Assembly: GCF_000204055.1 (NCBI RefSeq)
Contig: NW_006768774.1
Coordinates: 1,069,819 to 1,133,818, forward strand
Length of the DNA: 64,000 nucleotides
Origin: Melampsora larici-populina 98AG31
Lineage: Eukaryota; Basidiomycota; Pucciniomycetes; Pucciniales; Melampsoraceae
Direction: 5' to 3'
Both the position numbers and the translations under genes were made by a program. The notes under the pieces were generated by a model. That model was not told where the DNA came from, searched no databases, and worked only from the letters and a program-made list of their open reading frames with translations. Of this stretch, positions 10,995 to 23,075 are shown one piece after another. Every line of letters starts with the position of its first letter. Positions within the stretch are counted from its first letter, which is position 1.

Positions 10995-11494
10995 ATGCCA
11001 GGTAAGAATAATCCTTTCCCGTCATAACTCTTGATAAGCCTGAGCATAGTCTGACGCTTAATTCTATCCAATTCCATGTAATTTCGAACTACTCATAATG
11101 AGAAGCTGGTATCAAGACGTCTTACCTGCACAGACTCTTGCTACTGTTCGCCTTTCGTGTGATCTTGTTATTGGACTTGATGCTTATCAGTACCTGTCGA
11201 AGAATCTTCCACGTCCTTCTGTCATCACATTCCAAGGCGCTCAAGCTCTGGCTACAGCACCTGGCACCGCTTCCAAGTACCGTGAAAAATCAGCTATGTG
11301 CATCAACGGAACATCATTTTTTGGATCATTATGGTTTGACAGCGGTAGAAGGATTTTGTGACACACTATCGGTGATTGCAATTTGGACTATCCTTGCCAT
11401 GTGTTCCGGAATCGTGATACACTTTTGGGTGATGCCATTCTCGAAGATAGTTTTATCAGAAGTTCAAGCTTTCAGGCAGGCCCTCAAGGACTAG
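10995..11494 (+). CDS. Small two-segment membrane protein, unknown
   Basis: The main exon 11103-11494 is open without an in-frame ATG near its start. A 7-nt first exon (10995-11001, ATGCCAG) followed by GTAAGA and an AG at 11101-11102 restores a start and gives 132 aa. Two hydrophobic segments are visible: RLLLLFAFRVILLLDLMLI near the N-terminus, and LSVIAIWTILAMCSGIVIHF at about 90-110. No family was recognised. It is divergent from the similar-sized gene at 9787-10252, but no clear sequence similarity was found. The tiny first exon is the weak point. Confidence 0.4.
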
Positions 11495-12211
11495 TATTTT
11501 ATTATTGCATAAAGGGTGTATCAGCATGAAGGGCTGCCCCTCTAGCTCTATTTTTCAAACTTTCAAGCTTTTTGAATCGAACAAGTCTTTCATCAAATAC
11601 CCCCGGTCAACAAACACTACGAGCTTAGATTTCTTTTGCATGTCACTTCACAAATCTCCGTATAGAAGTGGATTTTGGTCTTCATTTTTATTTCATTTTT
11701 CTCTGTGGGTGTGCATTGTCATCGGCCTATGAAGATGGAATGGATTTTTTAGACTTGTTAGTAATAATGATGATAATAGTGAATTAAAACTGCCTCGTAT
11801 TTGGCAATTGAGTGGCTCACTTTATATGTATAGTAAGTCTTCCAAGGAAATTTCGCGCCTCTGTTTTGAACCTCCTCTGTATTCGAATGAATTTTCGAAT
11901 ATTTTAAATAACACAACCTTACGAACACGTTTGATAATTATGTATCACCTTTTTATAACTTGTCAAAAATCAGAGGAAACGTATGAAAGATTGGACCTTG
12001 AAAACCATTATTTACAAATTATAGCACATTATGTCCAAGGAATTGCTCGTCGTCCTCATGCAAAAAGTACACTGATAGGCCTACAAAAGCTATTATTAAA
12101 ACCAAGCGCATCAATATATAAAACCTGCAAGATGGATAAGTGCGCCCCCCTGACAAACCAAGTCATCTTCCATCAGCATCTTGCTGCAAGGTTATATCCA
12201 GACTGATACAC
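11495..12211. other. Intergenic; one doubtful ORF
   Basis: An open frame of 132 codons on the + strand (11808-12206) has no splice context, motif or codon pattern to support it. Nothing else was seen. Confidence 0.4.
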
Positions 12212-13341
12212 CTAACATACCTTTAGCAAATTTCTTCCATCCTCCATCAGCTTGCATCCGCTCGTGTAAGAGACGGACTGAAGAAAGGTAATTGGCGTGA
12301 GTTCGACTTTAAAAAATCACGAGAAGTTGATCACCCAATACCTAATATATCCTTTACCTGTAATTCAATATCCAACGTGAGATTTTCAAGTATATTTTCA
12401 GTATTTTGCTGCTGTTGCAAAACGTCTTCGTATTTGAGGGACACCTGTGTCTGCGCCTCTACACATGATGTTATCAGATTAAACATAGATGATTCATGAA
12501 CATATCTTCAGTCTTGAAAGGCTTGCCTATTGCAGCTTGCAATACATCATTCACTTCCGCTTTGAAATTCGACAGCCGCAGATTGGTGGTGTCTTCCAAA
12601 TGAATTCGGTGTTGGTAGAATTCTAAGAAGTGGAGTTTTTGTGAGCTTCAATCTCATGCTCAAGCAAAGCGATGTCCATCTCACACCTTTGGTTCCCTGA
12701 GAGAGTTTCTTGAGCCCCTCTTCTGCAGACCAACACAGCTTTCGAACCGCTTCTTGCGCCACATTTCCAAGCTTTTTTGACTCCTCTAAAGACGAGCAAA
12801 GCACACTCATTTCAGTCCGGTGTATCTCTGGAGGAGAGAGACATAGGGGGGAAGATAAGTAAGTTTAAGCAAAGTTATTTGTTGTAAGCAACTGGCCTTG
12901 TGCACTAGCTAAATGTCTCTTCAACCTTGTTATTTCTTCCCATAAGTCCCGGAAATTTTGCTCCACATTATCGGTCAGCTCGGCATAGTTTTTTTTTACT
13001 CTTATCAGGTGTTCCTGTGTTTTCTGATTACGTTTTGCCAAGTGTTCTTGTTCGGTCGTGATGTTTTCAATTTTTTCGGTCATACGTATTCTATCTGCGC
13101 CAAGCTCGTCGATTAAACGATTGAGGTGACGGTCTCGTTCTTTACACTCCTCGTGTAAACGCTCAATGTAGCAGTGAAGTTGATGTTGCGAATCATCGTA
13201 AACATCAGCCCGGCCCTCGAGTACAGGATGAGCTACGTTTTGCTCATGACGTCCATGTCTTGGTGCCAATGGTCTGCGAAAGGGAACGGAAGGCGGATAA
13301 GAATGATCCTTCATGTCCATGTCGGGGTACAAAGATTTCAT
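12212..13341 (-). CDS. Coiled-coil protein, multi-exon, unknown
   Basis: Exon 1 starts at ATG 13341 and encodes a basic, proline-containing N-terminus. A long coiled coil of about 110 residues follows (heptads through DELGADRIRMTEKIENI and LRVKKNYAELTDNVEQ-like sequence). At least four more exons follow with good acceptors: one starting about 12838 (LEESKKLGNVAQEAVRKL), one about 12624 (EFYQHRIHLEDTTNL), one about 12459 (AQTQVSLKYEDVLQQQQN) and a last short one ending at TAG 12212. The first donor (GTGCAC) and the join after 12531 are uncertain, so the exact protein is not fixed. It resembles in style, not in obvious sequence, the coiled-coil gene at 28133-31843. The function is unknown; a structural or scaffolding role would be a guess. 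Confidence 0.5.
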
Positions 13342-14066
13342 GAAAGGTAATAGAAGGATGATAGCAATATTCAGCCTTCCTCAAAACGTGGTCCACGTGC
13401 GCGTTTTGTGGAATCGGGACTCGGGTTTGAAGGCGCCGTAGGATGAAGGCAAAGGAAACTGGGTCAAACAAAGGGCTGTCAATTCATGAGCGGATATTGC
13501 GTAGAGCTGCGGCGAGGGGCCGCGCGTATTGACTCGCGTATTGACCCTATTATCAACCCTTGATCTTAGAAAGAATCTAGCCACCAATATTGTTCACATT
13601 CGTAGCGTGACTCGCGCACCGGTGTGGCTTCAGTGAGAGAGTCTCTAATTTGAAAGTTGAAACCCTTTTATACCTTGACTATGGTCATGAACAGGAGCTA
13701 CAATAGTCATCACACATATATTCTTTGACTCAATACGGAATTTATCACAGTAGGAAACAAGACCCATAGATTGTTCGAATCAGAACTCATATGTTGGAAA
13801 CACCTAATCTGACACATATTATTCATTACTATGGTTCTTCAAAAGGGACAGAAAACCTAGCTAGATGGAGTGTGACAAGCCGCGCGTTTGATCTCACAGA
13901 TTGAACCTACAAGCCTTGTATTTACCCGGTTATGATAATTCAGCTTCTGAAGAGATGCATAAATAATTTAACAACATCAGATCAAAGGTACGTGCTTCAT
14001 AAAAGGTTCAGAGATTGTTATATACCTATCAGCAGTTATGCCGGAGTCAGTCTCTTCCAGGTGGGG
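13342..14066. other. Intergenic, no supported gene
   Basis: It contains the presumed upstream region of the gene starting at 13341. Nothing else was recognised. Confidence 0.5.
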
Positions 14067-14897
14067 TCAAACAATTAAGTTCGTTGGTTCGTGTTGATTC
14101 AGAATTTTTCTAATTTCAATCGAAATAACATGAGATTCAGAATAGTTGCACAAAAATTTGGACCACAATACGTACTGATGATGAGAGGCCAATGCTGAAA
14201 TGAATCCAGTATTTTGAATGGCATTGGTAAAGGTTCTTCGATGGGAATTCAAGTCCAGGATTGCACATTTCAACTTCTCTTCAAGTTCTTCCCGCTCAGA
14301 TGGTGAGAGTTTGGAACGTAACAAAAGCTGGGTGGACTCGATTTTCTGGTGACATTCTTTGAGGTTGCAGCTAATATCGTGCAGCGCCTCTTCGGCATCG
14401 TTTTCAGCACCCCAGAGCTCATTGACCTCGTCGATGTTTAGGTATGTGTAAGTGTTGGTAAATTTGTTGAGATTCTCGGCTGCAAGACGGTACTGTCCAA
14501 TCTTGAGGTAGGTGAGAGCATCCCGGTTGAAAACTTCAGTGCGGGTGTAGTTGATATCAGCGCTGGAGTTGATTGTTTTGGACGATCCTTGGGGGCCCCA
14601 TGTCGGGGTCATCAAAGAGGCTTCAATATACTTTGTGGTATGTTGTAAAGGTATGATTACATTAGAGAGTCGTGGGGCTACCATCTCATTGAATATGTTT
14701 CGAAGGAGCTCGCGATCTTCTTTTGCAGTTGACGTAAAGTTCAAGTGAGGATAGAAAGCTACAATCATTTCTAAGAGGTTGTTGGCACTGGCTTTAGTTA
14801 AGAAGAGTTCGGTATCAATCCTAGGTGTGGATTTGTCAACAACACATTCAAGGATGTAATCAGGTAGGAAAACGGTAGACTGAATTGAAGTTGACAT
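14067..14897 (-). CDS. Uncharacterised mostly helical protein
   Basis: The ORF is open from 15137, but the best start is ATG 14897 (MSTSIQSTV). A TATA box (CTTATATATAAG) lies about 60 bp upstream of it and the extra N-terminal codons look non-coding. This gives 276 aa. The C-terminal half has a coiled-coil-like stretch (NLKECHQKIESTQLLL, SPSEREELEEKLK). No signal peptide, membrane segment or known domain was seen. A GTACGT donor near 14178 could remove the last 30 residues through a further intron, so the C-terminus is uncertain. Confidence 0.5.
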   Translation of the reverse strand: MSTSIQSTVFLPDYILECVVDKSTPRIDTELFLTKASANNLLEMIVAFYPHLNFTSTAKEDRELLRNIFNEMVAPRLSNVIIPLQHTTKYIEASLMTPTWGPQGSSKTINSSADINYTRTEVFNRDALTYLKIGQYRLAAENLNKFTNTYTYLNIDEVNELWGAENDAEEALHDISCNLKECHQKIESTQLLLRSKLSPSEREELEEKLKCAILDLNSHRRTFTNAIQNTGFISALASHHQYVLWSKFLCNYSESHVISIEIRKILNQHEPTNLIV

Positions 14898-15164
14898 GAT
14901 GAGAGCGGGGTTTCTTGAAATGAATGTAAACACAAGGGGTGGTTGAGGCCCTGATGGCTTATATATAAGTGACAGACAGCTGGAGTTCGAATCTAGAGGT
15001 GATATTCCTACGTAAATCCTTTTCTGGATATGACTGTCCCCCACTTTCGATTGAAGTTTACATGTGAACCTGAGATCTGGTGCCTTGGTGGACACCTTCT
15101 GTGCCGGATAGCGGAGGTGACCGAAATTCAGAGTCAAAATCTCTGCCGGCGGACCAACGCCACA

Positions 15165-15653
15165 AATAAGAGGATATCAGATTTACGAGGACCGGTTTGC
15201 ATGGGTTTGAGTCTCTCTACGTATCGTGGTTCGAGCGCATGATGGAACATTCGTACACCCGGGATTTACAAAGGGTTGCGCTGTTGTGGCTTCCAATTCA
15301 GCTGCTATAGGCAAGGGAATTGATGCTGTGCATCGAATTCATCCAGATATGAGACAGTTACGTACCTTGATTCGAGCGTAAGATGGAACATTACGCGCCT
15401 TTAAATAAGAGGATACCAGATTTACGAGGACCGGTTTGCATGGGTTTGAGTCTCTCTACGTATCGTGGTTCGAGCGTATGATGGAACATTCGTACACCCG
15501 GGATTTACAAAGGGTTGCGCTGTTGTGGCGGCCGATTCAGCTGCTATAGGCGAGGGAATTGATGCTGTGCATCGAATTCATCCAGATATGAGACAGTTAC
15601 GTACCGCGATTCGAGCGTAAGATGGGTCATTACGCTACATTACGCGCCTTTAA
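15165..15653 (+). repeat. 239-bp tandem duplication
   Basis: The segment beginning AATAAGAGGATA is repeated with a period of 239 bp (15165 and 15404). There are few mismatches, and a small insertion near the end of the second unit (about 15620-15650). Neither unit has coding potential. Confidence 0.85.
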
Positions 15654-17166
15654 TATCCAACGTCGGAGTGACAAGCAGCGTGGAGCTGAGTTTATCGCCG
15701 CTACTTGCTACGCAGGTGTTGCTACGCTGCTGCTCGAAACGTGGGCCATCCACTGACCGCTCGCGTCCAATAAAATATTACTCTTCCGCCAAAGAAACAC
15801 CCACGATTAATGCTGATCAATGGTCCCCTTTGGAAAAACAATCAATCATAGCCGTGTTCCCACACCTTCCAAATGAAATTTCTAACATTTGACGATGTGA
15901 GGAAGCGTAAAATTTGATTGGACTCGCGTAAAGGCTCCATTACATGCGCCCCAATGACGCTTTACGCTATCTCAAATGAATACATTCTACGTCTCTTTTT
16001 CACTGTTGATGTGCTTCGAAAAAAAAGAAGCGTAAGCCGACCAAGACATACCCTAAGTAGTTGAACTTGAGAATTCATCAAACGAATCCCTGGACATTAA
16101 CAATGAAACCAAAACATCGATTCTCATATACGCATTTCATGTCTGAAGATTACTTCAAAACCATCGCCATGCACTGTATGAGATTATATGTATAAATCTT
16201 CCAGACACTAGAAGGAGTCCAAATTGCCAACCATCATCAGCACACGGTACCTTGTGAAAAGCTTTGCACTACTTTCGTATAACCGAAATTGGTACATAAG
16301 AAATGAATTCCTTCCTTACTCTTAGCATGGTTTAGCCTGACTCGCCTGTACCAAAGACAGTCTGTTGGTAAAATGTTTAAACTGAGTGTATTATAATTGA
16401 TATCATCATGAAGCCATGGGGACCATCATAGGATTCGGGAATCTAGATGTTGGGAAAAGGTTTTCCGGTTCCAGTGAACCTCAAATTTCTGCACTCAAAG
16501 CTCAAAGTTTGAAAAGTTCGAATTGAAAGTTTGGATTTGAAGTTCTTCAATCTTGAAGGCAAGCGTAGTCACAGTAAATTACAAATTTTGCTATTGACGC
16601 TGTTCTATATGTTTACGCCAATTGACAGCCGCAAGGCCACGTTGGGGCTATGATTTCTGAGAGCGTAGAAAAGAGCCAAGATTATAACAGATAAAAGAAA
16701 CTACCAAACAGCAAATCATCCTGGAGAATCTGTAGGTAGGACCAACAGCAAGAATATCCTTTGTCAGGTTTTTAGATCTGCAATAGCTGGATGATGGATC
16801 ATCTGATTTGAATTTTTTGATGTGATGAGAATGTTTTCTAAAGAACATGAAAGAATCAATCTGATTCTTTATGTTTGTGTTCTGGTATAGGAGAACTTAA
16901 ATGGATCTACAATCATGCTAGCTCCCATCTCGAAGCCATAGATATTGGCCCAGCCAAGACATTTACAAGGACATAGATATGAAAAAATGACAGATGAGAC
17001 ACACAACAACAGCTATGTAGGGTCAAGCTTAACAAACATACAGACTAAAATTGTGAAACCGTCTTCAACGTATACATCGCCAATGAATGTGCCTTGTGAT
17101 ATTGCAGTCAAGAGATCGATAAGTTTACCGGTGAATCAATGCAAGGCTGGATGCCCCGTGCTTTCA
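15654..17166. other. Intergenic, no supported gene
   Basis: Only short ORFs without context. A weak TTCGAA/CTCAAAG-rich patch is at 16480-16560. Confidence 0.5.
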
Positions 17167-18158
17167 TCAATACTTGATACGGGACTCTCCTGATTGATCA
17201 CTAGAGTACTCAAAACATGCCCTGATAAACCAGAAAAGATTAAATAAGAATGCAACTAAAAGTGCAGCAAGCTTCCAATCGAGGCGGAAAGGTTCTTCAT
17301 AGCGTGTATTCGTGATCGGAACGACTGGATCGCGCGATGAAGACTCGCCCACCAGCGGTCTTGGATCGTGTGACTTTTGCGAATCGCTAAAAACATGGAG
17401 CCGGTTGGAATCTGGGTGTATGCTTTCAGCCAGGAATTGTTTGAACTGGTGTTGATGCGAGCCTGAAACCGGGGGTGATACTTCGCTGGTCAAGTGCTCG
17501 TTAAAGGGTGTGCGTGTAGAAGTGCTTGGGACAGGGTCTAGATCTTTGATTGTTTCGCGGGTAGAGGAAGAGTAGTTTGACAAGGGTTGATGCGAGTCTA
17601 GAAAGGTGACCTTCTGTGGAATGACGACCGTTGCACCTTTACCAGGGCAGTCTTCTTGGACAAGAGTGCAAGTAGAAGTGCTCCGCACAGAGCGCCGTCG
17701 AAAACTAGACGCGGGGATGCAGTCCTTATTTGGTTCTGCCTCACGTGAGCTTTGTGTTTGTAATATGTGTGAGGTCTTTCTTGCAAGCGGGGAGGGTGAA
17801 GAAGACCGTTCGGATGAAGGAATTCGAGTTGCAGTCGATTGGACATGCGAATCAATTTTCGTTGGGAATGTCTTTCTTGCAAATTTAACTTGACTGAGAT
17901 CGGTCACTATGCATAATCCGCATATCATCAGCATTGAAGAAAATGACCAGCTTGATTTTGACGAATCTCACATCTGTAGACAGGGCATTCAGGGGTGCAA
18001 AATTTGTGATGCTTGGTGTTGAGAGTATGGTTGCGGACACCGGTCAGGTTCAACCCGTTGCAATCTTGGCACGGTTTCCCTTTGCTGCTCGGATCAAAAC
18101 ACGTTCGAAGATGAGGACACTCGTATGCGATGTTGTTGCCCCCTTTACGCGTCAACAT
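17167..18158 (-). CDS. Cys/His-rich protein with C-terminal membrane anchor, unknown
   Basis: Exon 1 from ATG 18158 encodes a cysteine-rich head: PCQDCNGLNL...H...H then CTPECPVYRC. This could be a small zinc-binding fold of C-x2-C...H-x(n)-H type. It probably splices at 17947 to 17907, an unusually short 41-nt intron, into a long exon ending at 17167, giving about 316 aa. The middle is serine/threonine/proline-rich and presumably disordered. Near the C-terminus one hydrophobic segment (KLAALLVAFLFNLFWFIRACF) suggests a tail anchor. No known family was recognised. Confidence 0.5.
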
Positions 18159-19269
18159 TAGTTCTGTGGTGTGAGATCTATTCAGTCGGCTTCAGATGGA
18201 GTGGCTTGGATGAAAGCGTATTGGGTGATATTCGATTTCAGGTAAAGAGTTGTATGGAGCTTGTGGTCTGGGCGTTGGGGTGGCAGTACTGGATGAAGCA
18301 TATTGGTTTGGAAAATCCAGAGGTAGTATTTGGAACTTGTGCGGACAGGGAAGCACAAATCACCTTTGTTGTTGACAGTTTGCCGATTAGTCGCGTATGA
18401 ACTTGATTTCTAGTACATAGCAGGCTGTACGAGAACCAATTACCAAAGACTTCTTCATTCTTCTCAAACTCCCGGCATGTCTAAAAGGGAACTGTGAAAG
18501 TATATACGCGTACAGACAAAGTACGATTTTGCTTTGGAAGTGAAGCCAATATCCTGAATTTAGTAAAAAAATCTCTGATTGAAGATCTTAACATAGCATG
18601 ACTCAAAATCAGAGAATAGGAAAGAGACACGACGCGTTCATGATGCCCACTCTGACCTAAAAGCCAAGTTATGTGTGGATGCCGCAACAATCCAATTCAT
18701 GTAAAAACTTCTAAATGAAGCTACACAGTGTCGCTGAACTGTGATGGAGCTTTCGAGCGTCGTGTTCGGTCCGACAGAAGATGTCGACAACATTCAAGAT
18801 TTTCCAAACACCAACAGATTACTCTGTCTCCGTAACGTTGCTTCAAGGCTCTTTGATCTGCCTAATATTCCCAGTTGTATGGTGTTGCAATATCACTTTC
18901 TCTTCTATCTAGGTTCAGGAAATCAGCTGATAACAAACATGTGCGTTAAGAGAGAGAAAACGAGCTGCTGCTGCTTCGAAGCAACGAAATTGAATCTTTA
19001 ACAGTTTCAATTTTGAAGATTGGAAGTTAAGAGACTTGTTAACACATATGAATTGGGGACGGGAAGGTTCGGATGACTATTCCCGAATTTCACTTTGTCT
19101 CACATGAAGTATTTTCACAAAATATATATGTATAGGAACAGGAAATGACTATGGTGTAAACCATCCAAGAGTGTATAGCTTCACAGAATATATGTATGTA
19201 TACGTAACATTAAATGGCAAAAATTACGAAGTAAAACTAGAAGAAAGAAATGGAAATACATTTATGTTT
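18159..19269. other. Intergenic, no supported gene
   Basis: Short unsupported ORFs only. Confidence 0.5.
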
Positions 19270-20461
19270 TCAAAAAATTGGCTGGCCATGTATTCTCACA
19301 CGATAAAGGCAAGTAAACACGGGATGACCATAGTTCGAGATGACTTTAAACAATACCTTGCTGAAGAGCAACTTATGTGATTTGTTGAGTTCAAACATTT
19401 GTAAAGTTGAACTGGGGCTGGAGATGCTGTATACCCCTTTGAACAATGGTGTTTTGCCGGCTACTGTATCCTCGTCATCACTAACTCCCCAAAGTTTGAA
19501 TTCTCTCGGTGCAGATGTGATGTCATCTTGCGCTAATTGCGCCCCGATGTGCTCAATCGATAAGGCGGTGATATCGATTTTACTACTGAGCCCTATTCCA
19601 AGCTGTCCTACTGATCCACGGAAAGCCCAACAGTTACCGGCTGTACCATCGCCACTCAGCGCAGTTCCGGGTGTCTCCGAATTCATTATGGATGCGCCTG
19701 GCGTTTTCGACCAAGGAAGATGGCTTCTCCAAGTCTTACTAGAGCGAATATGAGATTCCGAAGTTAAGGATCGAATCACATATCCACCGGTGTGCATGAA
19801 AGCAAAGTCTCTGAGACCATCCCGATCCTTGATGCACTGCTTGAAAGCTTCTCGCGCCATATAGCTTGTTGGTAACCCGGTTTGCACTTGGTACGAATCT
19901 TCCTGCGTGGTTGTTTGGAGGCCTTTCTCGACATCGCCTATTATGTCTTCCGGCCAAGCCTGAAAGCTATCTTTTTCCGAGTGTACATCTTGGAGCCTGT
20001 CATCAGAAGCTACGTCATTGTGGTGAGAATTATTTTCCACAAATGTTGGTATGATGCTGGAGGGATGGTGACTGTCTGCTATCTTCACTGTCTCTGGATC
20101 ATTGGACGCGTCTCGCTGCTTGGATTGGAAACCCTCCGAGGAGGCCCAGACGCTGGTGCAAGGTTGAGATGTTGTGTGTACTCGAATGTAGAAGAGTTCG
20201 CCCTCGGCTTTTTTTAAACGTTGATCAAGAAGGTGTATTCGCCCACATATTGCTGGAAAATGTGTGTCAAATCAGCCTCCAAGACGTACGCAAAGACTAA
20301 GTAGGAAACATGCACTGACTTATGGACAGGAAGATCAATAAGACAACATGAACCGCGGGGGCATGCCGCAAAAGTTCATGAACAGCTTCCCTCACTCGGA
20401 ATCCGGCCCTACGACCCAAACTGTGGGGGTTGCCATTGTTGGGCCGCAATTTTTGAGGCAT
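19270..20461 (-). CDS. SUN-domain inner nuclear membrane protein
   Basis: Exons 20461-20320 and 20252-19270 join across a 67-nt intron (GTCAGT...CCAG) to give 374 aa. The start is ATG 20461; the frame is open further upstream but only through a TTG. Residues 1-34 are basic and would face the nucleoplasm. VHVVLLIFLSI at about 35-46 is a membrane segment. A short spacer follows. The C-terminal SUN domain (about 175-370) shows its hallmarks: GGYVIRS, a GNCWAFRG-type strand, ITALSIEHIG, APREFKLWG, and the final SNYGHPVFTCLYRVRIHG with the conserved cysteine that pairs with KASH partners. SUN proteins bridge the nuclear envelope and tether chromosomes or the spindle pole body. The spacer is short compared with animal SUN proteins but usual for Sad1-like fungal ones. 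Confidence 0.85.
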
Positions 20462-21246
20462 TTTCAAGTTTGACACCGCGAGCAAAGTCTTGAATTGATT
20501 TTGGGCCCTGGGTTTCGCGTAGTTGAGGATTTAGAGCGATGACCAGCAATCTTGCGGCAAATTAGTTTCCTAAGCTACACTGTCAATGAACAGATATTGA
20601 ATGAAGAGTGGATATTGGTACGTTTTACGATTGAGGATGAATTATAAATGTATATATACATATATTTGGGAACTCGCACTCTGAACTCCAACGGCTGATG
20701 ATGAAACAACTCAACGTTTGGAAGCCAAAAGACAGAATGAGCGAATGCGGCCGACAGGGGTGCCTTGGTGCGCAAGTAACTCAGCTGACGCGGTGGCTGA
20801 GCTAAGCGCAGTGGAATGGATTCAGGCATCAACATCCAAATCTTTTGAATCAGCCAGATTGGGTTAGAGGAAGGAAAACACAACAATGGATTTCGAGAGA
20901 GTCGTTGTTCGCGATCGGCGGTTCGATAAGACTACGGGTCCTCAGTCATAGAAAATTGAGCTGGACCCAAGTTGAGTTCGAGAAGGGTCTGAGTTAAATT
21001 TGAGCAAATATCAGGCGTAATGTTTGAAATGTCTCGCAAATAAACTATACCTGGCCCCTTACATCAGGGCTTCATACTCCTGAGTACTGCTGAACGTTGA
21101 TCAATCGGCTCTAGAGTAGACCCGTTCATTCCTACGTTGTTCGTGGCCTGTAAATAGTACGTAAACCATCATAGTGCCCTCGGTGTCAGAAACAAACCTT
21201 GACCACATTGCTCTGTACTTCGTACTTCTGCACCTTTACGTTCGAA
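20462..21246. promoter_or_regulatory. Divergent intergenic region between SUN and TPR-J genes
   Basis: 785 bp shared by two head-to-head genes. A TATATATACATATAT stretch near 20650 lies about 190 bp upstream of the SUN start. No other element was recognised. Confidence 0.35.
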
Positions 21247-22741
21247 ATGAATGATGTGTTGCCCTCAAAGACATCCGCCGAGCAGACATTACCAATCGAA
21301 TCGAGAAATGCCTCTTCATCATCCCGTCCAAAGAGGGCATACAAGTGTTTGCCAGAAACCGAATCAAGCGAGGCAACAACACAAGTCTATCGTTCAATAA
21401 AATGCCGTAAGGAAGGAAGAATGGTGAGTTGATGATATCTTCGAACCTGCTGATTTCTCCGTTAACTGATTGTTGTATCTCGATACCATTTCCTCTTCCA
21501 AGTCCCATCGAACTCCTCCTGACCCATCCTTACAGGATCAACACCGCATCGATCAACTCATGGATGCAGCTGAGTATGCCGACTCGAAAGGAATGTATAC
21601 ACACTCGGTTCAAAAATATCTACAATTGCTACAGTTATATTCCGAAGAGATATCCAGATGTGAGAGCAAGAATGGTGCGACCAATAGAGGTCCCCATACG
21701 GGATGGATTCTTTCGTGTTTCAATCTAACACGATGCTACCTGAAGCTGAAGCGTCCGCAAGCGGCCTCTGACATCCTTCAACAAGCTTGGCGCCCAGACT
21801 CAAGCCTGGCCATACCTGCCACCCATCCAAAGTACCTAGAACTATCCCAATTGTATTTCGAGGTTGAAGATAATTTAGAAAGCAGTTCGAACTCGGAGGC
21901 ATGCGTTAGTGTTTTTTTTTTCGGAAAATGAGCTCATCAGATGATTGACAGACAAACTTCCACTAATTTACTTTCAACAGGAGTCTAAACCGGACACCCC
22001 TGACAACGAAGTCACCACCACCAATGACATCTTGGAACTGGTGTATATGTGGGCGCAGGATTTTTTATGTCGAGAAAAATCACAAGATGCAATTTCGCTC
22101 TTAGAAGGGGGGCGCAAAAGAATAGCAGAAGAACGGAAGGTTATTGTCAAAAACTTGAAGGAACAAATTGTACGAATTCATCTACTCCTTGTCGAGGCGT
22201 ATTTGCACATTGGCCATCTGGATGAGGGCAAAGGAGTGCTAGATCAACTTTGGACTCCTGAGAGCCAGTTCTACATTGACACTCTTGATAAGAATTTTCT
22301 TTGGATTTCACAGCTTTATAGGCGCGTCAGTAATAAACAGCAGTGTGACCCCACATCCTGCAGCCATCAAGCCCAAAAACAAAGGCAAAGGACGCTTTAT
22401 GAGGTCAGTGCATCCAGGATCTGACCTTTCCCCAGAAGATCTGATAATCAATCTAACTGTTAACCCCGTAAACAGCAGCTGGCTCTTACCCCAATGGCAA
22501 ATTCAGCACAGATCAAAAGTCGCTGGAAGTCGTGCATGTTATATTTTCATCCAGACAAAGGTGGACACACCGGGGTAGCACAACAGGCAGGTTCATCTCA
22601 GGCTTACATCTAGATCATTCACCCTTTCCGTTTCATATTCTGATGCTGGTAAATGCCCGTTCGCTTTAGATGTCGGCGGCCGCTAAAGTGTTGCTTGATC
22701 CCGACAGTCGCCGCCGATATGACTCCACGATAACCCCTTGA
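21247..22741 (+). CDS. TPR-like protein with C-terminal J domain (DnaJ family)
   Basis: Five exons (21247-21423, 21503-21904, 21981-22403, 22476-22586, 22670-22741) give 394 aa in one frame. The N-terminal 60 residues are polar. The middle is helical, with paired-helix repeats like TPRs (MDAAEYADSKGMYTHSVQKY, CYLKLKRPQAASDILQQAW, AYLHIGHLDEGKGVLDQLW). The last ~65 residues form a J domain: LYEQLALTP, AQIKSRWKSCMLYF, the diagnostic HPD of FHPDKGG, then AAAKVLLDPDSRRRYD. J domains stimulate Hsp70 ATPase, and a TPR-then-J order is that of DNAJC3/DNAJC7-type co-chaperones. The last intron needs a GC donor at 22587 to keep all conserved spacing; a GT alternative at about 22575 removes four residues. 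No signal peptide was seen, so the cytosol or nucleus is likely. Confidence 0.75.
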
Positions 22742-22960
22742 TAATAAGATGAGAAGTCTGCCAAGGTGTTGGGATTATTGGAATTCTACGTGTTTGTATC
22801 ACTGGTCTCATGCTTGTATCTCTGGTCTTATGATCCTGCAATCTAGCGCTTCTCCGCAGATGACCTCAATGCCCCTGTTGATTGACGTATCAGTCTTTCA
22901 ACGAGACTACCTGCGAGTGACTTTTTGCGCCTATCAGTCATGTTGGGATTTCAAAAATTC

Positions 22961-23075
22961 AGACTTCGAAGTAAGCTTTGAAGTAAGTTCAAACTTCAAA
23001 ATAAGTTCGAACTTCAAAATAAGTTCGAACTTCAAAATAAGTTCGAACTTGAAAGTCAGTTCAAGCTTCGAACTG
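22961..23075. repeat. 18-bp minisatellite with TTCGAA core
   Basis: About four to five direct units of AAGTTCGAACTTCAAAAT, with diverged copies at both edges. It lies in the 770-bp gap downstream of the J-domain gene. Confidence 0.85.
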
